Source: Kiritimatiellia bacterium
Lineage (GTDB): Bacteria; Verrucomicrobiota; Kiritimatiellia; RFP12; UBA1067
Assembly: GCA_018399555.1 (NCBI GenBank)
Contig: JAGYOL010000009.1
Location: forward strand, 1 to 37,694
DNA length: 37,694 nucleotides
Direction: 5' to 3'
The notes under the pieces are model-generated. The model was not told the DNA's origin. It ran no database searches and saw nothing but the letters and a program-made list of their open reading frames with translations. The translations under genes and the position numbers were made by a program. Positions 1 to 8,450 of the stretch are shown in pieces; within the stretch, counting starts at the first letter, position 1, and each line of letters opens with the position of its first letter.

Positions 1-146
1 TTAAAATCAATGCCTATTAGCAGTAACTCACTTTGGAATTAAATTATTGTCTGTCACTAATTTATTTTTACTCTGGATTTACATTGGCTTTTGTGGTTAT
101 CATAACGAACGTTGGTTTAATCAAGAAGGGCTAAATAACCCGGGTT

Positions 147-1442
147 ATGATGCAGAAAAAGATTCATATAGTGGGAGTGGGTGGTGTGGGAATGAGCGCC
201 ATTGCTCAGGCTTTGCTTGATACAGGAGAGAAAGTCAGTGGCTCTGACCGGTTGTTTGACGGAGGCGGCAGTTCGTCGGTTTTAGCCTGTCTTGCCCGGC
301 AGGGGGTTGAGCTTTTCCCGCAAGACGGCAGCGGCATAGATGCTACGACTCGCCGGGTGGTGATAAGCTCTGCGATTGAGGCGGATAACCCGGATCTACT
401 GCGGGCAAACACATTGGATTTAGAGGTTGAACATCGCTCAAAGGCGTTAAAAAGAATTGTGGCTGGCCGTGAACTGGTGGCTGTTACAGGAACCTGTGGC
501 AAGAGTTCCGTCACAGCAATGCTTGGTGTGATACTTGAGGGTTGCGGTTTTGATCCGCTGGTTGTTAACGGAGCGGCTGTGACCGGCTGGGACAATAACG
601 GCCAAAGGGTTGGTTCAGTGCGCAAAGGTCCGGGGATTGCTGTTATTGAAGCTGATGAATCGGATAAATCGTTGATGATTTTCAATCCTGAACATGCGAT
701 TGTAACGAACGCATCTGCTGATCATTTTGATTTGACGGAGACACTGCGACTGTTCGAGGATTTCAAGTGCAGGGTTAAGGGGCATCTGGTTGACGGCATG
801 TCAGATGATCAGGCGGTTATGAGTTTTAAGCCGGAAGGGCTTTCGGGGAATTTCAAGTTGGGTGATAGGCGTTATTTTGTGCCGGTGCCTGGTTTGCACA
901 ATTTGTATAATGCACTGCATGCGGTGAAGATGGCGTTGGTGCTGGGTGCCCGACCTGCATCGGTTGCAGCTGCGTTGAAGGAGTATAAAGGTGTTGAGCG
1001 TCGGCTTCAGCTTATGGGCAGGTGCGGAGACGCATTTGTTTTTGATGATTATGCGCATAATCCGGAAAAAATCGGTGCGGCATGGCGAACGTTGGCTCGG
1101 GCATTTCGGGGAGGTCTTTGTTGTCTATGGCGTCCTCATGGCTATGCACCCTTACGTAAGATGATGACAGAGTTGGAACGCACATTTAAGGTGCTTTCCC
1201 GAACAGAGGACTTTTTGATACTATTGCCGGTTTACGATGCGGGAGGGTGTGCGGATCGAAGTGTTTGCAGTGAAGATTTGGCTTTTAAATTGAGTAGTGG
1301 AGGTGTTAAAGTTGAAGTAGTGGCGGGGTTGGAAGAGGCTGAAGAGAGGATGCGTGAGATGGCTCGTGACCACGCTGTTTTACTTTGTTGCGGTGCGCGT
1401 GATCCGGGTTTGCCTGAGCTGGCGGCCCGACTTGCGGAATAG
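147..1442 (+). CDS. MurC-like Mur ligase (UDP-N-acetylmuramate--amino acid ligase family)
   Basis: A Mur ligase family protein of 431 residues, most like MurC, which joins L-alanine to UDP-MurNAc in the cytoplasm. Visible: N-terminal Rossmann motif GVGGVGMSAIA (residues 10-20), P-loop GTCGKSS (about 115), EADESD (about 168), NASADHFD (about 187), GLHNLYNALHAV (about 250), ERRLQ, and DDYAHNPEKI in the C-terminal domain. This is the MurC motif order. It departs from canonical MurC: the P-loop is GTCGKSS instead of GTHGKTT, the C-terminal motif is H-N-P instead of H-H-P, and the protein is somewhat short. There are two adjacent ATG codons (147, 150) and only a weak GAAGGG about 17 bases upstream, so the exact start is uncertain. 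An LpxC-like gene follows 23 bases downstream. It could be the housekeeping MurC of a divergent lineage, an Mpl-like recycling ligase, or a paralogue. Family sure, substrate unsure. Confidence 0.82.
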   Translation: MMQKKIHIVGVGGVGMSAIAQALLDTGEKVSGSDRLFDGGGSSSVLACLARQGVELFPQDGSGIDATTRRVVISSAIEADNPDLLRANTLDLEVEHRSKALKRIVAGRELVAVTGTCGKSSVTAMLGVILEGCGFDPLVVNGAAVTGWDNNGQRVGSVRKGPGIAVIEADESDKSLMIFNPEHAIVTNASADHFDLTETLRLFEDFKCRVKGHLVDGMSDDQAVMSFKPEGLSGNFKLGDRRYFVPVPGLHNLYNALHAVKMALVLGARPASVAAALKEYKGVERRLQLMGRCGDAFVFDDYAHNPEKIGAAWRTLARAFRGGLCCLWRPHGYAPLRKMMTELERTFKVLSRTEDFLILLPVYDAGGCADRSVCSEDLAFKLSSGGVKVEVVAGLEEAEERMREMARDHAVLLCCGARDPGLPELAARLAE

Positions 1443-1465
1443 AATTGAAAAATTTTAAGGAAAGT

Positions 1466-2488
1466 ATGGCTCTAAAATATACTCCAGGCAATATTTTATT
1501 TGGTGAGGAAAGTGTTGTCCGACAGGCATTTCAGCAACTTAATAATCAGGAAATTGATCTTGCCCGTTTTTGTGAGGATGCTGAAGGATATTCATGCAAA
1601 CGCACAACTATCGGGGGGGAGTGTTCGGTGGCTGGGCGTGGCACGTTTCAGGGACGGCGTCACAGCACACTTATTTTCAAACCATCGACTCAACCGGGCT
1701 GGTGGATTGAGCGTTCCGATCTGCAGGAGCAGTTGATGACACCGGTTTCTATTCGCAATGTCTGGACGACAGCGCGGAATATTGTTTTAAGAAGCGGCAA
1801 TCCTCACAACTATCTGCGTATGGTTGAGCATATTGTGGCTTTAAGGCTGGGGATGGGTATTGACGATCTGGTTATCAGCACCGACACCGGTGACCCGCCA
1901 CTTTTCGATCGCAGTTCATTGGAGATGGTTGAGAAGATTGATCAGGCGGGAATCGTGGAGCTGGATGAACCGGCAAAGTACGTCACGGTCAAGGAGCAGG
2001 TCACTTTCGGAGGATCACGCGGTGATTTTTTATCATTTATTCCGGCTGAAGCGGGGCGGAGGGGCATCCGCATTGATTGCGCTATCGATTTTGCATCTGT
2101 TATTGGGCGACAGAGGGTTGTTTTTGACCTGACACCGCAGCTTTTCAAGGAAACATCTTTTGCCAGAACCAACGCATCTTTTGCGAAGATGATGATGGTT
2201 AAGCTGATAGGGTGGACAATGGCTGACACACGAAATCTGGGCTACACGCCGGATAACATTTTGATTCACGGCAAGAAAAAGTTTTATGGTGAACCGCGAT
2301 TTATTCATGGAAGCAAAGCTTTGGAACCGGTTTGGCACCGAGCGGTGCTGGATTTGCTGGCTGCGGTGGCTCTGATTGATGTCGGAAGGTTTTGCGGCAC
2401 CATTGTTTCGTATCGTGCCGGGCATACTCTGGATTGTCGGGCTATCGTGCAACTTTATCTCAGGCATCTTCTGCGCATTGTGGACTGA
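1466..2488 (+). CDS. Divergent LpxC-like UDP-3-O-acyl-GlcNAc deacetylase homologue
   Basis: LpxC is the zinc deacetylase that commits UDP-3-O-acyl-GlcNAc to lipid A synthesis. This protein follows the LpxC layout: a strand with RTTIGGECSVAGRG, a first zinc-site motif MVEH (E121, H122), a YVTVKEQVTF strand opening the second domain, TSFARTNAS, a second zinc motif HRAVLD (H291, D296), and YRAGHTLD with the presumed catalytic His (H320). Two oddities: spacing between the second His and the Asp is +5 instead of the usual HKxLD +4, and the following conserved GD is replaced by AA. There is also an N-terminal extension of about 40 residues. The start is ATG 1466, with AAGGA four to five bases upstream, preferred over an in-frame TTG at 1445. 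It sits 23 bases after the MurC-like gene, so the two are probably co-transcribed. Homology is clear by motif; whether it is an active LpxC is open. Confidence 0.72.
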   Translation: MALKYTPGNILFGEESVVRQAFQQLNNQEIDLARFCEDAEGYSCKRTTIGGECSVAGRGTFQGRRHSTLIFKPSTQPGWWIERSDLQEQLMTPVSIRNVWTTARNIVLRSGNPHNYLRMVEHIVALRLGMGIDDLVISTDTGDPPLFDRSSLEMVEKIDQAGIVELDEPAKYVTVKEQVTFGGSRGDFLSFIPAEAGRRGIRIDCAIDFASVIGRQRVVFDLTPQLFKETSFARTNASFAKMMMVKLIGWTMADTRNLGYTPDNILIHGKKKFYGEPRFIHGSKALEPVWHRAVLDLLAAVALIDVGRFCGTIVSYRAGHTLDCRAIVQLYLRHLLRIVD

Positions 2489-2550
2489 AGGATTTTGAAA
2501 CAGCCGGGATCCTATTTAAGCTTGTCATTTCGAGTTGATTATGCGTTAAT

Positions 2551-2609
2551 ACAAAGCTTTGTGAAATTCCCGCAGAACAGGACAGCGTGATTTAACGTTA
2601 TCCTGCGGG
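2551..2609 (+). promoter_or_regulatory. ilvC leader with two inverted repeats
   Basis: The 202-base gap before ilvC holds a perfect 12-base palindrome, ACAAAGCTTTGT (2551-2562), and a 7-bp inverted repeat, CCCGCAG (2569-2575) with CTGCGGG (2603-2609), followed by a short TTT. I see no leader peptide rich in branched-chain codons. This could be an operator plus a weak attenuator or terminator of the upstream gene pair. The role is inferred only. Confidence 0.3.
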
Positions 2610-2690
2610 TTTCAGTCGCGGTGAAGCTGAGTTTGAATCACTTGACATTAACGGCTGAAATATCGTTAAAACAAATAGGAGTATCAGACC

Positions 2691-3791
2691 ATGGCAAGGA
2701 TTAATTTCGGCGGTGTTAAAGAGACCGTTGTCACTCGCAAAGAGTTCCCTTTAGAAAAGGCGCAGGAGGTCCTCAAGGATGAGGTTATTGCTGTAATCGG
2801 TTACGGTGTTCAAGGGCCGGCGCAGTCGCTTAACATGCGCGACAACAAGTTGAATGTGATTATCGGACAGGACAAGGGTTTTGCGCAGGACTGGAAGCGT
2901 GCTGAGGCTGACGGATGGAAACCGGGCAAGACGCTTTTTGATATAGAAGAGGCTTGTGAAAAGGCGACGATCATCATGATTTTGGTTAATGATGCGGCGA
3001 TAAAATATGTCTGGCCGCGCATCAAGCCTCGTCTGACTGCTGGCAAAGCCCTTTATTTTTCGCATGGGTTCGGTTATGTGTACAATTCGCTGACCAAGGT
3101 CAAGCCGAGTGATGACGTGGATGTCATCATGGTCGCACCCAAGGGTTCGGGCACATCGGTGCGTCGCAACTTCCTGAACGGTGTAGGTATCAACTCTAGC
3201 TTCGCGGTGGCTCAAGATGCGACTGGCAAGGCATTACAGCGCACCAAGGCGATTGGTATCGGTGTTGGTTCGGGTTATCTGTTTCCGACTACTTTTGAGC
3301 ATGAGGTGACCTCCGACCTGGTTGGAGAGCGCGGTGTTCTGATGGGTGCCTTGGCGGGTATCATGGAAGCTCAGTATGATGTGTTGCGCAAGAACGGCCA
3401 CTCGCCTTCGGAGGCGTTCAACGAGACAGTTGAAGAGCTGACTCAGAGTTTGATTCGTCTGGTGGATGAAAACGGCATGGACTGGATGTATTCCAACTGC
3501 TCTGCCACAGCTCAGCGCGGAGCCCTTGATTGGCGGCCAAAATTCAAGAAGGCCACTTTGCCGGTATTTAAAGAGCTTTATGAGTCGGTAGCCTCGCAGA
3601 AAGAGGCGCGTCGTGTGATGCGAGTTTGCGGAGCCAAGGATTACAAGAAAAAACTGGATGCCGAGTTGAAAGAGATGCGCGACTCCGAAATGTGGAAGGC
3701 TGGCGCCGCAGTGCGCAAGTTGCGTCCGCATGAAGACATCAAGCAGGGAGCTGAGAATGCTGCCGGTGTTCAGGGACGCGGCAAAAACTGA
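2691..3791 (+). CDS. ilvC: Ketol-acid reductoisomerase (NADP+)
   Basis: Converts acetolactate or acetohydroxybutyrate to the dihydroxy acid in valine, leucine and isoleucine synthesis (Mg2+ and NADPH dependent, cytoplasmic). The 366 residues match the family throughout: dinucleotide-binding GYGVQGPAQS (about 37-46), FSHGFG, VAPKGSG with the active Lys, the metal-binding DLVGERG, NETVEELTQSL, and ENGMDW followed by NCSATAQRGALDW. It resembles the form seen in Bacteroidetes and related anaerobes, with the starting motif FGGVKETVVTRKEFPLEKA. AGGAG lies about 10 bases before the ATG. No other branched-chain gene is adjacent. It has its own leader and is followed by a hairpin terminator at 3895-3933, so it is probably monocistronic. 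Confidence 0.97.
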   Translation: MARINFGGVKETVVTRKEFPLEKAQEVLKDEVIAVIGYGVQGPAQSLNMRDNKLNVIIGQDKGFAQDWKRAEADGWKPGKTLFDIEEACEKATIIMILVNDAAIKYVWPRIKPRLTAGKALYFSHGFGYVYNSLTKVKPSDDVDVIMVAPKGSGTSVRRNFLNGVGINSSFAVAQDATGKALQRTKAIGIGVGSGYLFPTTFEHEVTSDLVGERGVLMGALAGIMEAQYDVLRKNGHSPSEAFNETVEELTQSLIRLVDENGMDWMYSNCSATAQRGALDWRPKFKKATLPVFKELYESVASQKEARRVMRVCGAKDYKKKLDAELKEMRDSEMWKAGAAVRKLRPHEDIKQGAENAAGVQGRGKN

Positions 3792-3894
3792 TAAGCTTTC
3801 GTTAGATCGGAGGTGGGTGGGGTGTACAGATGTCATGTGTCGGCATTCCGTCTACTACCCGGTTGAATGTCGAGTTCAGAGATTGGCATGTTGG

Positions 3895-3933
3895 GAGGCT
3901 CGTTGTGATGAAACAACGGGCCTCTTTCATTTT
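3895..3933 (+). terminator. Rho-independent terminator after ilvC
   Basis: A 12-bp stem, GAGGCTCGTTGT (3895-3906) pairing with ACAACGGGCCTC (3913-3924) with one G-T wobble, has a 6-base loop GATGAA and is followed by the T-rich tail TTTCATTTT. It separates ilvC from the envelope operon that begins at 4064. Confidence 0.8.
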
Positions 3934-4063
3934 AGCGGCAGAATGCACATCTCCGATAACATGGCGGTCGGTTGTTTTTTAAACAGACGCTGTTGTTTTT
4001 CAATTGCTAATCGGGATACAAGCGCATATTATAGACTGAACATTTACACCTTGTATATTCACG

Positions 4064-6553
4064 ATGAATTCTTTATTGAAAAAATACGTATTTTTTACTT
4101 TCGGTCTGTGTGTTTTTTGTGCGGAGCTCAGAGGCGACGCGCTTGATGTGGCGCGTGAGGCGTTACGGGATAAACTTTACCGTGTGGCGCAAATGAATGC
4201 AGAGAAGGCACTTGATGAAGAGGGCCTTGGCGATCGTATCAGGGCACTTGAGATTTTGTTGGAATCGCTAGCGCGGCAGCACAAATACATGGAGATGCTG
4301 AGAGCTCTGGAAAGCAATGGAGACGCGGTGATTGATGCTCCGGAGAGTGAATCGCTGCTTTATTGGAGGGTGTTGGCACTGTTTAACACCGAACAGCTGG
4401 ATGATGTTGCCAACATCATTAATTCCGGCAGAGTGGGCACTAATACCGCCTTCGGGGTAACGACTCTGCGGATTGGTGCGCGCACACGTGAATTAACCGG
4501 TGATGTGCCCGGAGCGATTGAGCTGTACAAACTGGTCGATTCGGTTTTTATCAATGAGGCTATACGCAGTGCCAACGCATATGAATGGGCGGTATTGCTG
4601 AACGAGCATGGACGTTATGAAGAAGCGCTTGATGTGCTCAAGAGTTTAGCGCAGATGGAGCTGAACAACGATAATGTCCATGACGGCGCACTTCTGCGGG
4701 GGCGAATACTGATGAGACTGGGGCGGGATGATGAGGCGGCGCGGGTGATGGATGCGCTTGCGATGAATGAGCGGGTGGCGGAAGTACCGCGTGTCGAGGC
4801 TCTTGTTGAAATGAGTGTTTACAAGCTGGATTCTGCGCTCACTAATGAGGCTGTCGCCTACGCACGCTCGGCTTACAGTCGTGCGCAGCTGCCGCAGACC
4901 CGCAGGCTGGCCGGTTATTGGCTGGGTGATCTGCTGTGTCACTCTGGGCAAACTGTCAATGAGGGAGCTCAGCTGATAAAGAATCTGGTTCGTGAATTTC
5001 CGGAAGAGGAAGAGTCGCGCAAAGCGCACCTGAAGCTGGCCGATTCTTTTCTGAATTTAAGTATGCCATCTGAAGCTGCTGCGGAATATCGTATTTTTCT
5101 TGAGACGTATCCTTCATCCACACTTGACAATCGGGTCATGAGGGGGCGTGGATGGGCGCTGTTCCAGTTAAAGCGTTATACAGAGGCGGGGGTTGCTTTT
5201 GCGAAGGCGGCTGAGTTGTCGGTTGATCCTGAGGAGAAAGCGCAGTGTCTGTTTAAAAAATGCGATGCACTGATGGCGGAAAACCGTTTTGTTGATGCTG
5301 CAAGCTCCTATTTGGAAATTAACGCACAGCTGCCTGACACTTCTTTGGCGGGGTTAGCACTTTTCCGCAGTGCAGAGGCATTGGAGCGTGAGAATCTTCT
5401 GAATGATGCGCTGACGCGCTATCGTGAGACAGCGCGGCGTTATCCGCACAGGGATGTGGCGGCTGAAGCCTTGTTGCGCGTGGCCGCCATACAGGCGGAT
5501 GATCGGGAGATCGATCAAGCGATTGACACCTACGGGCAGATTATCGGCAAATTCACCAATACGATGTTCGTCGCACAGGCTCACATGGGGCGGGGTCGTT
5601 CTTATTACAGCAAATATCAGTTTGAAAATGCAATGCAGGAATTTGCCGCGGTAGCTGAGATTGATCCCGGTAGAGTTGATGAAGCCCGCTATTTTCTGAT
5701 TCTCTGTCTGTACGGGCTTGGGCGCGAATCGGAGGCGTTGCAGGCAGCTGAGAAGTATATTATTGATTTTCCTTCATCAGAGTTTTATGCGGACATGTTG
5801 CTTTGGATTGGCAAGTTTCATTTCAACAGAGGAGATTTCAGCTCGTCAATCAAATATTTTGATAACTACGCAAAGAGTTTTCCGGATCGGGTGTGGGCGG
5901 ATGCTTCACTGGTCTGGGTGGCGCGTGCGATGTTTAACAAAGGTGATTTTACAGCTGTTATTGAAACGGTGACTCGGCTGGTCAAGGCATACCCGGAAAG
6001 TTCTCGGTTATCCGAAGCCAGATTTGTTCAGGCCGAGGCTTTGATTGAGTTAGCCCGTTTTGATGCGGCGATCCTGTTACTTGACAATATTCTTGAAAAT
6101 GATCCTGAGAGTCGTTGGGGCCAGATGGCGCTTCTTCGTAAAGGCAACTGCCTTTTTGCTTTGGGAGCCGGTAATCCGTTACGTTATGAAGAGGCGCTGG
6201 CAGTTTATCTGAGGATTGCGCAAGGCGAGGGATTGACATCGGCGATGCTGATTGAAATTTATTATAAAATTGGGCGTTGTCTGGAAAAGCTGGAACGTTT
6301 TGATGATGCTGTGAACACTTACTATTCAGAAGTGCTGCTGCGGTATATAAAGGATCGCTCTTCCGGTACATGGTATGATGAAAGCACACTCAGTCTGGTT
6401 GTACGGGGAGCGTTCAGTGCGGCTGAGATATTTGAACGGCAGGGTCGTTATGAGCAGGCTGTGGGCGTGTTAAAGCGGATTGCAAGGTCTGACAGCGGTG
6501 CTGCTGATGAAGCCGAGAGGCGCATCGATGTGATAAAAAAAATCAGGGATTGA
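4064..6553 (+). CDS. Large periplasmic tetratricopeptide repeat protein
   Basis: An 829-residue exported protein made of TPR units. Residues 1-25 look like a signal peptide (MNSLLKK then a hydrophobic stretch), with likely cleavage near CAELRGDA. The rest is a continuous run of helical repeats of TPR/Sel1-like periodicity, with motifs such as AAAEYRIFLETYPSS, RYTEAGVAFAKAAEL and FENAMQEFAAVAEIDPGRVDEARY. This layout resembles outer-membrane assembly and Tol accessory proteins (YbgF/CpoB, BamD). It is the first gene of a run with gaps of 28 bases or less to the ExbB/ExbD genes, so it probably serves the same envelope machine as a periplasmic scaffold. There is no clear ribosome-binding site before ATG 4064. 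The exact partner is not visible from sequence. Confidence 0.85.
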   Translation: MNSLLKKYVFFTFGLCVFCAELRGDALDVAREALRDKLYRVAQMNAEKALDEEGLGDRIRALEILLESLARQHKYMEMLRALESNGDAVIDAPESESLLYWRVLALFNTEQLDDVANIINSGRVGTNTAFGVTTLRIGARTRELTGDVPGAIELYKLVDSVFINEAIRSANAYEWAVLLNEHGRYEEALDVLKSLAQMELNNDNVHDGALLRGRILMRLGRDDEAARVMDALAMNERVAEVPRVEALVEMSVYKLDSALTNEAVAYARSAYSRAQLPQTRRLAGYWLGDLLCHSGQTVNEGAQLIKNLVREFPEEEESRKAHLKLADSFLNLSMPSEAAAEYRIFLETYPSSTLDNRVMRGRGWALFQLKRYTEAGVAFAKAAELSVDPEEKAQCLFKKCDALMAENRFVDAASSYLEINAQLPDTSLAGLALFRSAEALERENLLNDALTRYRETARRYPHRDVAAEALLRVAAIQADDREIDQAIDTYGQIIGKFTNTMFVAQAHMGRGRSYYSKYQFENAMQEFAAVAEIDPGRVDEARYFLILCLYGLGRESEALQAAEKYIIDFPSSEFYADMLLWIGKFHFNRGDFSSSIKYFDNYAKSFPDRVWADASLVWVARAMFNKGDFTAVIETVTRLVKAYPESSRLSEARFVQAEALIELARFDAAILLLDNILENDPESRWGQMALLRKGNCLFALGAGNPLRYEEALAVYLRIAQGEGLTSAMLIEIYYKIGRCLEKLERFDDAVNTYYSEVLLRYIKDRSSGTWYDESTLSLVVRGAFSAAEIFERQGRYEQAVGVLKRIARSDSGAADEAERRIDVIKKIRD

Positions 6554-6581
6554 CAATCCCTTAACTTAGCGGAGATTAAAT

Positions 6582-7205
6582 ATGTTGGCCAGTTATGGAG
6601 GAGTTGTTTTTATCATCCTGCTACTGCTGGAAGCGGTCACGATCTTTGTATTCTTTGAGAGGCTGCTGCATCTCAGACGAGCTCAGGTTGATCATGCCGA
6701 TTTTATAAACGGAGTCTGTAATGTCTTGGATCGTGATAATGTCAGTGAGGCACTGATGCTTTGTGAGGACACTCCCGGTCCGGTGGCTGCGGTTGTGCGT
6801 ACTGCGATACGTCATAAGGATGGTAGTCTGGATGCTTTACGTGATGCCGTACACAACACGGGGCTGGCGGAGATTTCGCGATTGGAAAGGCGCGTCGTGG
6901 CGCTGGCGGTCAACTCACAGGTTGCACCTCTGCTTGGGTTGTTGGGTACGCTCCTCGGGGTTATAGATGTTGTGATTCTGATAAACAATCAGGCTCCTCT
7001 GATTCAGACTACCGCTTTGGCGGGAGGGTTGATGAAGGCTCTGGTGACAACCGTAGCGGGTCTTATAGTAGCAATCACCGCCTATACGATGTATACAATG
7101 CTGATGATTCGCATTGAACGTGTTGTGTTGGATATGGAGGCGGCTGCTTCGAGTATTGTGGCTTATTTCACGCCTAACGGCATGCGTGTGCCGGAGGATG
7201 ATTGA
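6582..7205 (+). CDS. MotA/TolQ/ExbB-type proton channel protein
   Basis: Inner-membrane subunit of a proton-motive-force energiser. Three hydrophobic segments sit where ExbB/TolQ has them: about residues 5-25, about 107-130 (VAPLLGLLGTLLGVIDVV) and about 145-172 (GLMKALVTTVAGLIVAITAY). The GLLGTLLGVI and ALVTTVAGLIVAI motifs are the family's pore helices. The 207-residue length is normal. GCGGAG lies about 9 bases before the ATG. The stop overlaps the start of the ExbD-like gene by one base, as expected for a stoichiometric ExbB/ExbD pair. It cannot be assigned to TolQ rather than ExbB by sequence alone; context suggests a Tol-like role. Confidence 0.92.
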   Translation: MLASYGGVVFIILLLLEAVTIFVFFERLLHLRRAQVDHADFINGVCNVLDRDNVSEALMLCEDTPGPVAAVVRTAIRHKDGSLDALRDAVHNTGLAEISRLERRVVALAVNSQVAPLLGLLGTLLGVIDVVILINNQAPLIQTTALAGGLMKALVTTVAGLIVAITAYTMYTMLMIRIERVVLDMEAAASSIVAYFTPNGMRVPEDD

Positions 7206-7699
7206 TGAATCCGAGTAAAGAGCACTGGGGTGAAATGATTCGCAGGCGCCGGTCGGTGCATGCGCGTTTCGACAAGAAATGGTTTTTTAATTTTCGTAAC
7301 ATTCACTGGATTGATGCTTTGGTAATTACGGTTTTGCTGTTGTTTGTCAACAGCCGCATGACGATCACCCCCGGCATGGTTTTTGATTTGCCGGAGGCAC
7401 CTTTGAGGGGCGGCGCACATATTACAGCTTTAACTGCTGTGATGATACCGGTTGTGCGGGATGTCAGCAGCGGGAGTGAAACACTTGTTTTTTTCGATGA
7501 TGAGCGTTTTTCGATGATTGATGAGAATTGGGAACAGCGTTTAACCGCAAAGGTGCGGGATAGAATCCAGGCGAGCTCCAAGCGGGATATGCTGTTGTTG
7601 GCCGATAAAAATATTCCGCACGGCGATGTAATACGTTTGGTCAATGTTGTTAAAGAGGCTGGGGTTCATCGGGTGAACGTCGGTGAGAAACCGGAATAA
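7205..7699 (+). CDS. ExbD/TolR-like biopolymer transport protein
   Basis: A single-pass inner-membrane partner of the ExbB-like channel. A cytoplasmic basic N-terminus (MIRRRRSVHARFDKKW) is followed by the transmembrane helix IHWIDALVITVLLLFV, which contains the conserved proton-carrying Asp. Next come the typical PGMVFDLPEA strand and a periplasmic domain ending in GDVIRLVNVVKEAGVHRVNV, as in ExbD/TolR. The start is ATG 7205, overlapping the upstream TGA by one base; an in-frame TTG at 7202 is less likely. The periplasmic part is longer and more divergent than in E. coli ExbD. Confidence 0.88.
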   Translation: MNPSKEHWGEMIRRRRSVHARFDKKWFFNFRNIHWIDALVITVLLLFVNSRMTITPGMVFDLPEAPLRGGAHITALTAVMIPVVRDVSSGSETLVFFDDERFSMIDENWEQRLTAKVRDRIQASSKRDMLLLADKNIPHGDVIRLVNVVKEAGVHRVNVGEKPE

Positions 7700-7739
7700 A
7701 AAAAGCCGCATTGTTGCCGCTTATTGAAGTTTTTACGCA

Positions 7740-8450
7740 ATGAGAAAAGAACAATACAGTGCTAGGGCGGCCCGCAAACCACTACAATTCTGGCTTCAGC
7801 CATTTGCGCTTTTGCTGCTGATCGGAGTGCTATGGTATCTTGTACCGGCTTCGGCTCTGTTGTTTAAAACACGCATTGTACAGCCACTGCCGGATGCTCG
7901 GGTGAGTTATGTGAAAATCGATTCTGTTTTTGCGGCAGAGATCCTGCGTGTTTCAATGCAGGCCTGGCGCAGATCAGCCTTTGGCGGCGGAAGTACAGAT
8001 GACGGAATAATAATGAGCGTGATTGAACCTTATGTACCGCTTGGGCCTCCTGTATTCCTGTCGAGAAGCTGCGGCTACTCAGCAAACTGGGTTCCGAGTG
8101 AGGTCCAGCCTTTGCAAAGAAAGCTACCCGACCTGCTGTGTACGTTTGACCGGGCTGAGAGTATTTACCAGATGCCGCCTCTCTCCGGTTCACAGGGTGT
8201 ACGCATAGTTATGGATGAGGATCTTGAAGATGCCTCGTTCAAGTTTGTCGGGAAGCGGCTCTCCGATTTACGAAAATCCGGCAGCTGCCGCGTATATGTT
8301 GAGACTGAGGACGACGGCAGTGTAGCGCATGTTCTTATCCTGGAATCCAGTGGTGAAGATCACCCTGCTGAGATAGAGAGAGCACTGAGTATGGGACAGG
8401 CAGAGAGAGCCGCAAAGGGTCAAATTGAAATCAGTTGGAGGAAACAGTGA
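7740..8450 (+). CDS. TonB/TolA-like energy-transducer protein
   Basis: A 236-residue protein with one N-terminal membrane segment (about 17-41: FWLQPFALLLLIGVLWYLV) after a short basic tail, and a long periplasmic part. The last 55 residues (CRVYVETEDDGSVAHVLILESSG then a helix and GQIEISW) fit the pattern of a TonB C-terminal domain: a strand, G-x-V, a strand ending in SSG, a helix, and a closing strand ending in W. The Pro-rich linker of classical TonB is absent. Position directly after ExbB and ExbD supports a transducer role (TonB or TolA). The gene ends in a GTGA overlap with the lipoprotein gene. Assignment is by topology, weak C-terminal pattern and context. Confidence 0.65.
   Translation: MRKEQYSARAARKPLQFWLQPFALLLLIGVLWYLVPASALLFKTRIVQPLPDARVSYVKIDSVFAAEILRVSMQAWRRSAFGGGSTDDGIIMSVIEPYVPLGPPVFLSRSCGYSANWVPSEVQPLQRKLPDLLCTFDRAESIYQMPPLSGSQGVRIVMDEDLEDASFKFVGKRLSDLRKSGSCRVYVETEDDGSVAHVLILESSGEDHPAEIERALSMGQAERAAKGQIEISWRKQ

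Noticed and set aside
1-146. Promoter upstream of the first gene (TTTACA and TATCAT near 78-107)
   Set aside because: Spacing and match to the consensus are poor in AT-rich DNA; not enough to support a site.
206-685. 159-codon frame antisense to the MurC-like gene
   Set aside because: A Ser/Pro-rich shadow of a motif-confirmed gene, with no ribosome-binding site.
3730-4146. 138-codon + strand frame over the ilvC end and the following gap
   Set aside because: It overlaps the 3' end of ilvC in another frame, runs through the ilvC terminator hairpin, and its protein is low-quality Cys/Arg-rich sequence with no family.
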